The position numbers and the translations under genes were made by a program. From contig CAJUFB010000019.1 in NCBI GenBank assembly GCA_910585805.1, positions 1 to 61,653 on the forward strand: 61,653 nucleotides of DNA, in the 5' to 3' direction. Below, piece by piece: positions 41,026 through 49,922 of the stretch (position 1 is its first letter; each line of letters starts with the position of its first letter). Under the pieces are notes generated by a model. The model made no database searches and was not told the origin of the DNA. It saw only the letters and a program-made list of their open reading frames with translations. This DNA is from an uncultured Acetatifactor sp. GTDB lineage: Bacteria > Bacillota > Clostridia > Lachnospirales > Lachnospiraceae.

Positions 41026-43017
41026 ATGAACCGGGTATTGCTGGACTATCTTATCAGCGGGAAGCATCATGAATTCAGAAAAGAATTCGGTGAGATCAAT
41101 GACATAAGCGAGGAATACAGGCGGCTGGGGCTCTCTCCGAAGGAAAGGATGACCAGGCGGTTTGAACTGCTGACTTCTCTGGAGACGCCGGTATTTTTGC
41201 CGGAGGAAAGAATATGCTTTCTGCGGACGGTGAAGAATGTGCCGGACTGCTTTACCGGAGAGGAATGGGAGCAGATCAGAAAGGAACATTTTATTCATGA
41301 AAAGGGTTATCTGTCCAATCTGTCTCCCAATTATGAAAAGGCGCTCCGCGGGGGGCTTCTGTCGCTGCGGGAGGAAGCGGACGAGTATGGGAAGAGAATG
41401 ATCGATGCGGTTTTTGCGCTTTCAGACAGATATCGCCAGGCGGCGGAGGAATGCGGAAAAAAGGAAATTGCCCGGGCGCTGGCCCATATTCCCCGTCTGG
41501 GGGCGCGCAGTTTCTTTGAGGCCCTTCAGTTTTTCCGGATACTGCACTTCAGTCTGTGGCTTGAGGGAAATTACCATGTCACTGTGGGGCGTTTTGATCA
41601 GTACATGTATCCCTGGCTGAAGGCGGATATGGAGAAGGGGATTCATACGGAGGAGACGGCGTTGGAGCTGCTGGAGGACTTTTTTATCTCCTTTAATAAG
41701 GACAGCGATCTGTATGTGGGGGTACAGCAGGGAGATAACGGACAGAGCATGGTTCTGGGAGGATCGGACAACGGTGAGGGAACGCAGTTCAATCTGCTTT
41801 CGGCGCTGTGTCTGCGCGCCAGCAGAGAGCTGATGCTGATCGACCCGAAGATCAACCTCAGGGTGAACAGAGACACCCCCATCGAGGTGTTTGAACTGGG
41901 CAGTGAGCTGACCAGAGCCGGGCTGGGTTTTCCCCAATATTCCAATGATGATGTGGTGATCGACGGGCTTTTGAAGCTGGGGTATGAACCGGAGGACGCA
42001 GGAAACTATGTGGTGGCGGCCTGCTGGGAGTTTATCATACCGCACAATGGCGCTGATGTGGCAAATATAGGCGCCCTTTCCTTTCCCGGGATCATCGATA
42101 AATGTCTGCATGAGGATCTGGGCAGAAGTGAAACCTTCGAAGAATTTATGGAGGCTGTCTGGAAAAATATTGCACTTGAGTGTGACAGGATATGTGATAA
42201 TATTAAGGATATCTGGTTTGTACCCTCGCCTTTCATGAATGTGCTGATGGACGGTGGCATCTATGAAGGAGGGAAGTATAATAACTTTGGTCTGCACGGC
42301 ACGGGGATCGCAACGGCAGTAGACTCCCTTGCTGCCATACGGAAATACGTTTATGAGGAGAAGCGTATCACCGGAGAGGAACTGGTCCGGGCAGTGGACA
42401 CCGATTATGAGGGGAATCCCACGCTGCTTGCGCTGCTGCGCAACGAGGCGCCGAAACTGGGAAATAACGAAGCGTCTACCAATGAACTCCTTGAGAGGCT
42501 TCTGGGAATGTTCGCGGATGCGCTGGAGGGACGGGTTAACTGTCGGGGCGGAAAATACAGGGCAGGCACGGGAACGGCAATGTACTATCTCTGGCATGCC
42601 GGCGAGCTGGGGGCTTCGCCGGACGGGCGCAGAAAAGGGGAACCTTTCGGCGCCAATTTCTCTCCCAGCCTCCTGACCAGAATCAATAGTCCGTTTTCCG
42701 TGATCCGATCCTTTTCCGGACCTGATCTTACCAGAACCATCAACGGGGGACCGCTCACGCTGGAATTTGCAGCATCCATGTTTCGCGGGGAGGAGGATGT
42801 GAAAAAAATCGCCGCGCTGGTGAAGGCGTATATTACCATGGGAGGGCATCAGCTGCAGCTGAATGCGGTGAACACGGAAAAAATGAAGGAAGCTCAGCTG
42901 CATCCGGAGAAGTACAGGCAGCTTGTGGTCAGGATATGGGGATGGAGCGCGTATTTTGTGGAGCTGGACAGAGATTTTCAGGATCATGTAATCCTGCGCC
43001 AGCAATACGAACTGTAA
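41026..43017 (+). CDS. Glycyl radical enzyme 1 (dehydratase/lyase type, function unknown)
   Basis: 663 residues, homologous to pyruvate formate-lyase-type radical enzymes but short for the family (commonly ~750-850). The active-site cysteine sits in V-A-A-C333-W-E335: a C-x-E pattern, used by eliminating GREs such as diol dehydratases and CutC, and not the C-C pair of pyruvate formate-lyase. The radical glycine is G639 in V-R-I-W-G-W-S-A-Y-F; tryptophans on both sides are unusual, since most members have R-V-S-G-Y-like sequence. Other family blocks: FFEALQFFRILHFSLWLEGN, NLLSALCLRASRE, GTGTAMYYLWHAGELGASPDGRRKGEPFGANFSPS. The ATG at 41026 follows ACAGGAGGC. It is followed after 12 bases by its probable activase and sits inside a glycan-degradation locus under LacI-type control. 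The substrate is unknown; a sugar-derived compound is inferred. Confidence 0.88.
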   Translation: MNRVLLDYLISGKHHEFRKEFGEINDISEEYRRLGLSPKERMTRRFELLTSLETPVFLPEERICFLRTVKNVPDCFTGEEWEQIRKEHFIHEKGYLSNLSPNYEKALRGGLLSLREEADEYGKRMIDAVFALSDRYRQAAEECGKKEIARALAHIPRLGARSFFEALQFFRILHFSLWLEGNYHVTVGRFDQYMYPWLKADMEKGIHTEETALELLEDFFISFNKDSDLYVGVQQGDNGQSMVLGGSDNGEGTQFNLLSALCLRASRELMLIDPKINLRVNRDTPIEVFELGSELTRAGLGFPQYSNDDVVIDGLLKLGYEPEDAGNYVVAACWEFIIPHNGADVANIGALSFPGIIDKCLHEDLGRSETFEEFMEAVWKNIALECDRICDNIKDIWFVPSPFMNVLMDGGIYEGGKYNNFGLHGTGIATAVDSLAAIRKYVYEEKRITGEELVRAVDTDYEGNPTLLALLRNEAPKLGNNEASTNELLERLLGMFADALEGRVNCRGGKYRAGTGTAMYYLWHAGELGASPDGRRKGEPFGANFSPSLLTRINSPFSVIRSFSGPDLTRTINGGPLTLEFAASMFRGEEDVKKIAALVKAYITMGGHQLQLNAVNTEKMKEAQLHPEKYRQLVVRIWGWSAYFVELDRDFQDHVILRQQYEL

Positions 43018-43029
43018 AGGCGGCGGAAA

Positions 43030-43848
43030 ATGGAAGGTACAATATTTGACATAAAAGAATTTTCCATTCATGACGGACCAGGCATGCGGGTGACGGTTTT
43101 TATGAAGGGCTGTCCGCTGAGATGCGCATGGTGCCATAATCCGGAGGGACTAAAGCCTCAGCCTCAGCTGCTCTACAAGAAAAACCTGTGTTCCAGCTGC
43201 GGCAATTGTCTTATACCCTGCGCGCACAGCGAGTGCAGGCCCTGGAAGCGGTGTATCCACGCCTGCGCCAACGGGTGCCTGGCTGTCTCTGGCCGGAGGG
43301 TAACGGAAAAGGAACTGGCGAAGGAAATCTTCCAGTACAGGGAGTTCTTCGAACTGGCAGAAGGCGGCGTGACGATATCCGGAGGCGAGCCTCTGCTGCA
43401 GGCTGATTTTGTCTGTGCCCTTGCAAAACGGCTCGGCGGCATGCACAAGGTGATACAGACAAGCGGATACGCAGATACGGAAATATACAGGCGGGTAACC
43501 GACCGGTTTGACCTGGTCATGCAGGATATCAAACTGGCTGATCCCGAAATGCACCGGGAATATACCGGCGTGGATAATGAATTGATACTGCGCAATATTG
43601 AGTATCTGAAGAGGAGCGGGAAGCGGTTTGTCTTTCGGGTGCCGCTGATCCCTGAGATCACGGATACGCCGGAAAACCTGATGCGGATATCGGAGATCGC
43701 GGGAGATTTTCCTGTGGAGCTGCTGAAGTATAATCCCCTTGCCGGGGCAAAATACGATATGGCCGGGATGCGGTTTTCTCTGGGAGAGATCAGGAACAGG
43801 CGGGACAGATTCGAGGGATATTTTCAGAATGCGGTACTGGTGGAATAG
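43030..43848 (+). CDS. Radical SAM glycyl radical enzyme activase 1
   Basis: 272 residues. The radical SAM cluster motif C28-P-L-R-C32-A-W-C35 is followed by HNPEG, and SISGGEP-type sequence appears as VTISGGEPLLQADF, as in all GRE activases. Between them is a ferredoxin-like insert. Its first half is standard (CSSCGNCLIPC); the second is CRPWKRCIHACANGC, with spacing C-x5-C-x3-C-x3-C rather than the usual pattern. The enzyme would cleave SAM to make a 5'-deoxyadenosyl radical and abstract hydrogen from G639 of the partner. The start is 12 bases after the GRE stop and has AAAGGCGG, so it is the dedicated partner. Confidence 0.92.
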   Translation: MEGTIFDIKEFSIHDGPGMRVTVFMKGCPLRCAWCHNPEGLKPQPQLLYKKNLCSSCGNCLIPCAHSECRPWKRCIHACANGCLAVSGRRVTEKELAKEIFQYREFFELAEGGVTISGGEPLLQADFVCALAKRLGGMHKVIQTSGYADTEIYRRVTDRFDLVMQDIKLADPEMHREYTGVDNELILRNIEYLKRSGKRFVFRVPLIPEITDTPENLMRISEIAGDFPVELLKYNPLAGAKYDMAGMRFSLGEIRNRRDRFEGYFQNAVLVE

Positions 43849-43902
43849 AGCAGACGGCAGCACGGATAAGAAAGAATTACGGTTTGGAAAGGATTCCGGA
43901 AT

Positions 43903-45297
43903 ATGGATAGAGAACTTGTAAAACAGAATATCTATACGAGATTAAGCCAGGTGGAAAGGCTTCTTACGGATATGCTTCCTTCAGAAGAGGAATATGTGGA
44001 TATCCATAAATACAGCCAGTATGTGCGGGAGGACAGCCAGGGGCTGGAGATATGGACGGATGTGTTCCGTGCTGCCTTAAAGAAGGAGAAAGCGGTTTAT
44101 ATCCCGAAAGCGGAACAGCCATATTATATTGACGGCTCTGTGCTCATACCTTCAGGGCGTCATATCCGGGCGGATGATGATGCGGTGATACGGCAGGTGA
44201 AGGGGGTTAGAGTACTGATGTTCCGGAATGAACACACCGTGGACGGAACGTATCATCCGCCCGATACGGAGAACAGGGATTATAATATTTCCATCACGGG
44301 AGGGAAATGGGAGGAATCCCATGCTTCACGGGCCGGATACGGAAAGAGCGGAATGTATGATGATGACCGGAGTTTTTATGGCGTATCATCCTGCATGCTG
44401 TTCAACAATATAGAGAATCTCAGCCTGCGGAATATGGCCTTTGCCTGCACTGCAGGATTTGCTGTCCAGGCAGCAGAAATGAAGAATGTTATCTTTGAAA
44501 ATATTACGTTTCAAAATTGTTTTGCGGACGGATTACATATCAACGGCAATTCGGAGAATCTCATTATACGGAATATTGCCGGGGAGGTGGGAGATGATCT
44601 TGTGGCGCTGAATATGTATGACTGGGAAAATTCCAGCGTGAATTTTGGGCCTGTAAGGACGGTGCTATGTGAGAATCTGAGTCTTGCACCCTCCAGCAGA
44701 TATAAGGCGCTGAGGATTTCCCCGGGAGTACACTGGTTTGAGGATGGAACCAGCGTAAACTGTACGGCAGAGGAATTTATCGTCAAAAATGTGTCGGGCA
44801 TTCATACATTCAAACTGTATCTCCAGACTCCCAAATACAGGGTTGGCGAAGAACCCCGGAGTAAGGAAGTGGGAAGCGGTGATAATCTCTTTTTTGAAGA
44901 TATCACCATTGATCTGACCGGCCCTGTCGATCCATTTGAGGAATACCTTACATCCCATAAGGTGCTAGGCGCGTTTGCCGGCTTTGAGATCGGCACAAAT
45001 ATCGGCAGTATCAGTTTTGAAAATATCAATATCAGGTTATATCGGGAAAAGTATCCCATGTCATTTCTGGCATGTGTGGGCCCCAAGTCGATTCGGACAA
45101 AGGATGGGTGGGAAATCTTTGACCCATATATAGATTGTAAAGTACAAAATGTCTACATGAAAAATATAGTGGTCAACGGGGAGCAGGCAGAAGACATCAT
45201 GCCATATATTTATGAAATCACTTTCGATGACGTGTATGATGACGGACTTGCAGTGGGGAGAGGCGTGTTTGAAAGGATAGAGGCAGAGCGCAATTGA
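43903..45297 (+). CDS. Cytoplasmic right-handed beta-helix protein, GH28-like
   Basis: 464 residues with no signal peptide. The middle ~300 residues are a parallel beta-helix, seen as repeating turns (IENLSLRNMAFAC, MKNVIFENITFQNC, SENLIIRNIAGEV). The segment V-G-D-D-L-V-A-L-N at about 228-236 corresponds to the GDDCIAIK active-site motif of polygalacturonase family GH28, keeping both aspartates; other GH28 catalytic elements are not obvious. The N-terminal ~110 residues (VDIHKYSQYVREDSQGLEIW, then KAVYIPKAEQPYYIDGS) resemble the pectate-lyase-superfamily entry motif. It may act on an imported uronate- or galactose-containing oligosaccharide. It is co-transcribed with the GRE pair. Family is likely; specificity is open. 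Confidence 0.75.
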   Translation: MDRELVKQNIYTRLSQVERLLTDMLPSEEEYVDIHKYSQYVREDSQGLEIWTDVFRAALKKEKAVYIPKAEQPYYIDGSVLIPSGRHIRADDDAVIRQVKGVRVLMFRNEHTVDGTYHPPDTENRDYNISITGGKWEESHASRAGYGKSGMYDDDRSFYGVSSCMLFNNIENLSLRNMAFACTAGFAVQAAEMKNVIFENITFQNCFADGLHINGNSENLIIRNIAGEVGDDLVALNMYDWENSSVNFGPVRTVLCENLSLAPSSRYKALRISPGVHWFEDGTSVNCTAEEFIVKNVSGIHTFKLYLQTPKYRVGEEPRSKEVGSGDNLFFEDITIDLTGPVDPFEEYLTSHKVLGAFAGFEIGTNIGSISFENINIRLYREKYPMSFLACVGPKSIRTKDGWEIFDPYIDCKVQNVYMKNIVVNGEQAEDIMPYIYEITFDDVYDDGLAVGRGVFERIEAERN

Positions 45298-45355
45298 TGC
45301 CTGTCATGAAAACAGGCGCGGACGGTGAAGAGACGGCGCGCGGAAAGGAGCCAAT

Positions 45356-47296
45356 GTGAAACTGTTGCCTGAGATGAGGACAATATCCTGCGGGAAGAAT
45401 CACCGGGGAGTGCGGGTAAAGGAAGAACATTTTGAAGACGGAGTCAGCGGAGTATCTGTAAAGGCGCTTTCAGAAGAACCGTTGGATCCTGACTTTGGGA
45501 TAAAAGTGGACATAGGGCTGGAAGGCGGGATAGAAGGGGCAATGGCAGATTTCCGGTTGACGGAATACTGGTGCGCCCCCTGCTTTGTCAGGGATCTCCG
45601 GGAGGTGCCGGATGAGACACAGGGGCTTATCTATCGGAAGAAGGACGGCATCTACGGGGTGATTCTCCCTGTGGTAGGAGATCAGTATAAATGCGTACTA
45701 AAAGGAACGGAGACCGGCCTGTGCGCAAGAGTTTTCAGCTGGTATGCAAAACTGCTCTCCTGTGAGGAACTGATATTTTTATACGCAGAGGGAGAGAATC
45801 CGTTCCGGCTGTTAGAGAAGTGTTTCAGCAGGGCGGTAAGGCTTCTGGGCAATCGCTGCAGGCTGCGCAGAGAGAGATCCTACCCTGAACTGTTTGAGTA
45901 TCTGGGGTGGTGCAGCTGGGACGCTATGCAGATCAGGGTCTGCCAGGAAGGAGTACTGGATAAATGTCGGGAGTTTCAGGATAAGGGGATTCCGGTGAAA
46001 TGGGTGATCCTGGATGATATGTGGGCCCATGTGAAGGACTTTGAGGGCGAGACCTATGAAACGTTCCGGCAGATGGTGGATCTGATGCACCGAAGCAGTC
46101 TCTATTCTTATGAGGCGGATCCGGAGAGATTTCCCCATGGACTGGCGGGTGCCATTGAAAGGATCAGGGAATTCGGCATGGCCGTGGGAATCTGGCATCC
46201 CACTACAGGGTATTGGCGGGGAATCGCGAAGGACGGCCCGGCCTGGCACAGATTGAAAGAGTATCTGATAGAGACAGAGGACGGAAGGTATATTCATGAT
46301 TATAAGCCTGAAAAGGCTTATCTGTTTTACAGGACGATTCACGATTTTCTGAGAAGCTGCGGGGCAGATTTCGTAAAGATTGACAACCAGACCATGACCA
46401 GACGGTTCTACCGGGGGCTTGCGCCGGTGGGAGAAGCGGCGAGAGGATTCCACAGCGGGATGGAGGCCTCTGCAGGTGAGCATTTTGGCAGCAGCGTGAT
46501 TAACTGTATGGGAACCGGCAGTGAGGATATGTGGAATCGAAGCATGTCTCCTGTGGTCAGATGCAGCGATGACTTTCTGCCGGAAAACAGGGAGTGGTTT
46601 ATCAAACATATTCTGCAGTGCACTTTTAATTCTCTGATTCAGGGACAGCTGTATTATTGTGATTACGATATGTGGTGGACGGATGATGAGCAGGCAGTCA
46701 AGAACAGTGTACTCAGGGCGGTAAGCGGCGGACCCGTGTATGTCAGCGATCAGCTGGGACGCAGCAAGAGAGAAATTCTGGATCCCCTTATCTTATCAGA
46801 CGGCAGGATACTGCGCTGTGACAGGCCCGGAATGCCGTCCATGGACTGTCTGATTCATGACCCCGGGATAAGCGGCAGGATCTTCAAGGTGCAGAATCAG
46901 ACCGGAGACAGTGGGGTGATCGCCGTCTTTGACCTGGACAGGGATAGGGGACGTGTATGCGGAACGGTTTCTCCCCTGGATGTGGAAGGGCTCAAGGAGG
47001 GGCAGTATGCGGTGTATGAGCATTTTTCCGGCCAGTGCCGGATTCTGGATTACCGGGAATCCATGGAGGTGGTATTAGAGAATGGGGAGGACTACAGACT
47101 CTATATTCTTGCGCCGGTAAAGGACGGCTTTGGAGTCATCGGCAGGACCGATAAGTTTATCTCTCCCGCTGCGGTGAAGGCGGTGGCAGGCCGCCGGATC
47201 CTGCTGAAGGAGGAAGGACCCTGCGCCTGGGTGGAAGAGGGGAAATTGCGGACGAGGAATGAAACTTCCATGCATCCGGCCGCAACCAATGCATAA
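45356..47296 (+). CDS. GH36/raffinose-synthase-like alpha-galactosidase-type glycosidase
   Basis: 646 residues from the GTG at 45356 (AAGGAG upstream). No signal peptide. A beta-rich N-terminal part is followed by a TIM-barrel with the clan GH-D signatures: YLGWCSWDAM at ~183-191, GIPVKWVILDDMWAH, and the nucleophile motif DFVKIDNQ with Asp343; then GSEDMWNRSMSP and a C-terminal beta domain. The pattern is closest to the Sip1/raffinose synthase branch of GH36, whose members cleave or transfer alpha-galactosyl or related residues. In this locus a cytoplasmic alpha-galactosidase- or alpha-GalNAc-ase-like role on imported oligosaccharides is the best guess. A 6-bp stem (GCCTGT/ACAGGC, 45299-45317) lies just upstream. 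Confidence 0.85.
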   Translation: MKLLPEMRTISCGKNHRGVRVKEEHFEDGVSGVSVKALSEEPLDPDFGIKVDIGLEGGIEGAMADFRLTEYWCAPCFVRDLREVPDETQGLIYRKKDGIYGVILPVVGDQYKCVLKGTETGLCARVFSWYAKLLSCEELIFLYAEGENPFRLLEKCFSRAVRLLGNRCRLRRERSYPELFEYLGWCSWDAMQIRVCQEGVLDKCREFQDKGIPVKWVILDDMWAHVKDFEGETYETFRQMVDLMHRSSLYSYEADPERFPHGLAGAIERIREFGMAVGIWHPTTGYWRGIAKDGPAWHRLKEYLIETEDGRYIHDYKPEKAYLFYRTIHDFLRSCGADFVKIDNQTMTRRFYRGLAPVGEAARGFHSGMEASAGEHFGSSVINCMGTGSEDMWNRSMSPVVRCSDDFLPENREWFIKHILQCTFNSLIQGQLYYCDYDMWWTDDEQAVKNSVLRAVSGGPVYVSDQLGRSKREILDPLILSDGRILRCDRPGMPSMDCLIHDPGISGRIFKVQNQTGDSGVIAVFDLDRDRGRVCGTVSPLDVEGLKEGQYAVYEHFSGQCRILDYRESMEVVLENGEDYRLYILAPVKDGFGVIGRTDKFISPAAVKAVAGRRILLKEEGPCAWVEEGKLRTRNETSMHPAATNA

Positions 47297-47417
47297 AGGC
47301 TCAGGGAGAGCTTATTTGGACTGCGCGTTTTCAGAGGAGCAGACCTTAGGGTAATGGCAGGTGTTCCCGCAGATTTCGGAGGACATCGTCAGAATGAGGA
47401 ACAGGAGGAGACAGGGA

Positions 47418-49781
47418 ATGGAGAAAAAGGTATTTTCAGCAGTGCAGTTTGGCGCGGCAGGAGACGGCGAGACGCTTAACACGAAAGAGATTCAAAGCGC
47501 CATCGACGTCTGCCATGAAAATGGGGGCGGAACGGTGTATTTTCCCCCGGGACAGTATGTATCGGCAGGCCTGACCCTGAAGAGCAATGTGACGCTGGAA
47601 CTGGAAGCCGGGGCGAGCCTGCTGCCGAAGGCGGTGCCTGGGGAGAATGTTTTCCTGCAGGGGGAAAGAATCGAAAATGTGGCCATAAAGGGAAGAGGCA
47701 CCATCGACGGCAGGCTGATTCCCGGGCGGGGCGTGTTCACTGTCGTGATCAAAAATTCCAGGCACCTGCGGATGGAGCAGGTACAGATATTGAATTCTTC
47801 GGACTGGGCCCTGACCTTCAACGGCTGCTCCCATGTAAAGCTGATGGGTATCAGCGTGGTTGACAGCCGCAAGGACAGCATTGACCTGGTGTGCTGCCAG
47901 AATGTGCAGATAGACGGCGTCTATATCAAGGGCAGCGGTGACGACTGTATCTGTATCAAAAATGAGAGCGAAGGTCACAGATATGAGACCAGGCCGGACT
48001 GCGGTTTCCTCAGCGAGAATATAGTGGTGTCCAATACGGTGATCGAGGATACCGTCCATCCGGCGTTTAAGATTGGCACAGGATCGGCAGGCATCTTCCG
48101 CAATATCATTGTGCATGACTGCATCTTTGTTAATTTTAATACGGTTTTCTGCATCCAACTGATGAGACCCACTATGAAGGAGACACCGGAGAGGGTGATC
48201 GAGAATGTGCGGATATCCAATATCATTGCCAGAAACTGTAAGGGGCTGGTGGATATCACCCAGGTGGATGTGGCGGAGCCTGTTATCAGAAATATCACAC
48301 TTGAAAATATCCGTCTGGACGGTGCACAGAGAGTTTCCCGCATTGTGGGCTATGCGGGAGCGCCTGTTGAGAACGTCACTCTGAAGGGGATTTCCTTTGT
48401 GGGGCAGGTACTGGCGCCGGAGAATCCTCTGATGAAAATGGAATATGTCAATCGTGCCGTTATCAGCGGGTGGAGTGTGGAAGGAGAGTATACCCCGGTG
48501 ATCTCATTGAAGAACTGCAGGGAGGTTTTGGCAGAGCGGATGATGAGCAGCCAGAAGGCGCCGCTGTATGCGGTGGAGGGAAGTGATTCGGAGCGGATCA
48601 TTCTGGATATCGGACAAATGGCTGCTGCCCCGGAGGCGGTAGAGGTGGGAGCGGGTGTGCCGGAGAACGCCTTAATGCCAGGAACCGTGAACGCGGAGTA
48701 TTCGTTCATGGAAGGAGCGCTTTCCGTTCCGGCGGGCAGCAGCTTCAGCGGCAGATTGCTGGTGAAAAACAGAGGGGCGGAGGGATATTTCAGACGGGAG
48801 ATCTGCGTAAATGGACATCCTGCTGCCGTGGCAGGCAGCTGGCTTTATGGGGGTGAGACGAAGGAGATTCCTTTTACTACCTGTCCTTTGTATGAGCCTG
48901 GGAAATGCAGGGTCAGCGTGGAGGAGCAGGAGTGGGTGACAGAAGTGGTACAGACTCCGGGAAAGCTGCAGATAGACTCTTCCGTGGAAGTCCGGGAAGA
49001 GGCGGTGGGATTTGCATTCCTTCTTCGGGCGCGGAATCTGGGCGGGACGAAGCTGACGGATGTGCTGTGCCTGAAAAAGAACGAAGTGATGCTGGATGAG
49101 GCCGTTTTTGAGCTGAAGCCGGGAGAGGAGAAGGAGATCTGCCTGCGTTCAGGCTGTCCGTACTCAGAAGGTGACAGCTATCGGATTCCAGGATATCTGG
49201 AATGGAATTTTCAGCTTGCCGCAAATACCCAATCAAAATATCGGATAGACGGAAACAGGATCAGCATTGCGGCAGGCGGAAAGCTGTATTCCGATACAGG
49301 GGATCTGGAATATGCGAGGATTTTTGAGTATGCTGCCATCTATAAAAGGATAGAAGGGGATTTCGAGGCCACAGTCCGGGTAATGTCTCAGGATTTCACC
49401 GGTCAGTATGCGGCGGCAGGCCTGCTGATCTGCAACAATATGCGCAGGGCGGAAGAAGATAAGAGCCTGGCGGTCATGACCATGGTTCCCAAGTACGGCG
49501 CCATGGGGATCTGGAGGGCGGATGAAGATGGGGACGGAGAGACGGAGATGCAGGCCTGCCTGTCCACCAACTACGGCTCCTGGTTCCGGATCGTAAAACG
49601 GGGAAAGGTCTTCCAGGCATATTACAGCTTTGACGGCAAAGAATGGGAGATGGACCCGAACATCGCCCGGATAACCGCAGCGAACGAAGCGCAGGATGTG
49701 GCAGTCTTCGCCTATGCCAACAGTGTGAAAAATGAGGTCTGCAATGTGGTATTGCAGGATTTCACCATACGGAAGCTGTGA
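47418..49781 (+). CDS. GH28-family protein with CARDB-like and DUF1349-like C-terminal domains
   Basis: 787 residues from the ATG at 47418 (AGGAGACAGG upstream). No signal peptide. The N-terminal ~340 residues are a GH28 beta-helix: FGAAGDGETLNTKEIQSAID, GGGTVYFPPGQYVSAGLTLK, then SGDDCICIKNES with aspartates 175/176 and PAFKIGTGSAG in place of the RIK motif. The first catalytic block reads DSRKDSIDL rather than NTDGID, so chemistry may differ from standard polygalacturonases. A middle beta-sandwich region (about 430-580) has LLVKNRGAEGYFRREICVNG-like CARDB style. The C-terminal ~190 residues (GDFEATVRVMSQDFTGQYAA, GSWFRIVKRGKVFQAYYSFDG) match the DUF1349/concanavalin-like fold that often binds sugar. 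Second beta-helix enzyme of the operon. Confidence 0.85.
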   Translation: MEKKVFSAVQFGAAGDGETLNTKEIQSAIDVCHENGGGTVYFPPGQYVSAGLTLKSNVTLELEAGASLLPKAVPGENVFLQGERIENVAIKGRGTIDGRLIPGRGVFTVVIKNSRHLRMEQVQILNSSDWALTFNGCSHVKLMGISVVDSRKDSIDLVCCQNVQIDGVYIKGSGDDCICIKNESEGHRYETRPDCGFLSENIVVSNTVIEDTVHPAFKIGTGSAGIFRNIIVHDCIFVNFNTVFCIQLMRPTMKETPERVIENVRISNIIARNCKGLVDITQVDVAEPVIRNITLENIRLDGAQRVSRIVGYAGAPVENVTLKGISFVGQVLAPENPLMKMEYVNRAVISGWSVEGEYTPVISLKNCREVLAERMMSSQKAPLYAVEGSDSERIILDIGQMAAAPEAVEVGAGVPENALMPGTVNAEYSFMEGALSVPAGSSFSGRLLVKNRGAEGYFRREICVNGHPAAVAGSWLYGGETKEIPFTTCPLYEPGKCRVSVEEQEWVTEVVQTPGKLQIDSSVEVREEAVGFAFLLRARNLGGTKLTDVLCLKKNEVMLDEAVFELKPGEEKEICLRSGCPYSEGDSYRIPGYLEWNFQLAANTQSKYRIDGNRISIAAGGKLYSDTGDLEYARIFEYAAIYKRIEGDFEATVRVMSQDFTGQYAAAGLLICNNMRRAEEDKSLAVMTMVPKYGAMGIWRADEDGDGETEMQACLSTNYGSWFRIVKRGKVFQAYYSFDGKEWEMDPNIARITAANEAQDVAVFAYANSVKNEVCNVVLQDFTIRKL

Positions 49782-49880
49782 TGTCCATTCACATCCCGGG
49801 CGTTCTGCTTTCAGGAAGGTGCTTTCGGGAAGGACCCGGGAGGGATTTGTAACGCCGGGATCGCAATGAAGTAAAGAGAG

Positions 49881-49903
49881 GCAGCCCCGGACATTGGGGC
49901 TGC
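49881..49903 (+). promoter_or_regulatory. GC-rich hairpin before the unassigned hydrolase gene
   Basis: GCAGCCCC (49881-49888) pairs perfectly with GGGGCTGC (49896-49903) around GGACATT, 19 bases before the start codon at 49923 and with no T run. More likely an mRNA processing, stability or translation element than a terminator. Confidence 0.4.
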
Positions 49904-49922
49904 AGATATATAAGGAGAAGCT

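Noticed and set aside
40845..41072. 75-codon frame in the leader of GRE 1
   Set aside because: It begins inside the operator, overlaps the GRE start and shows no plausible protein sequence.
41422..43137. 571-codon minus-strand frame opposite GRE 1
   Set aside because: Opposite a clear glycyl radical enzyme; the translation has no domain and is rich in His and Arg.
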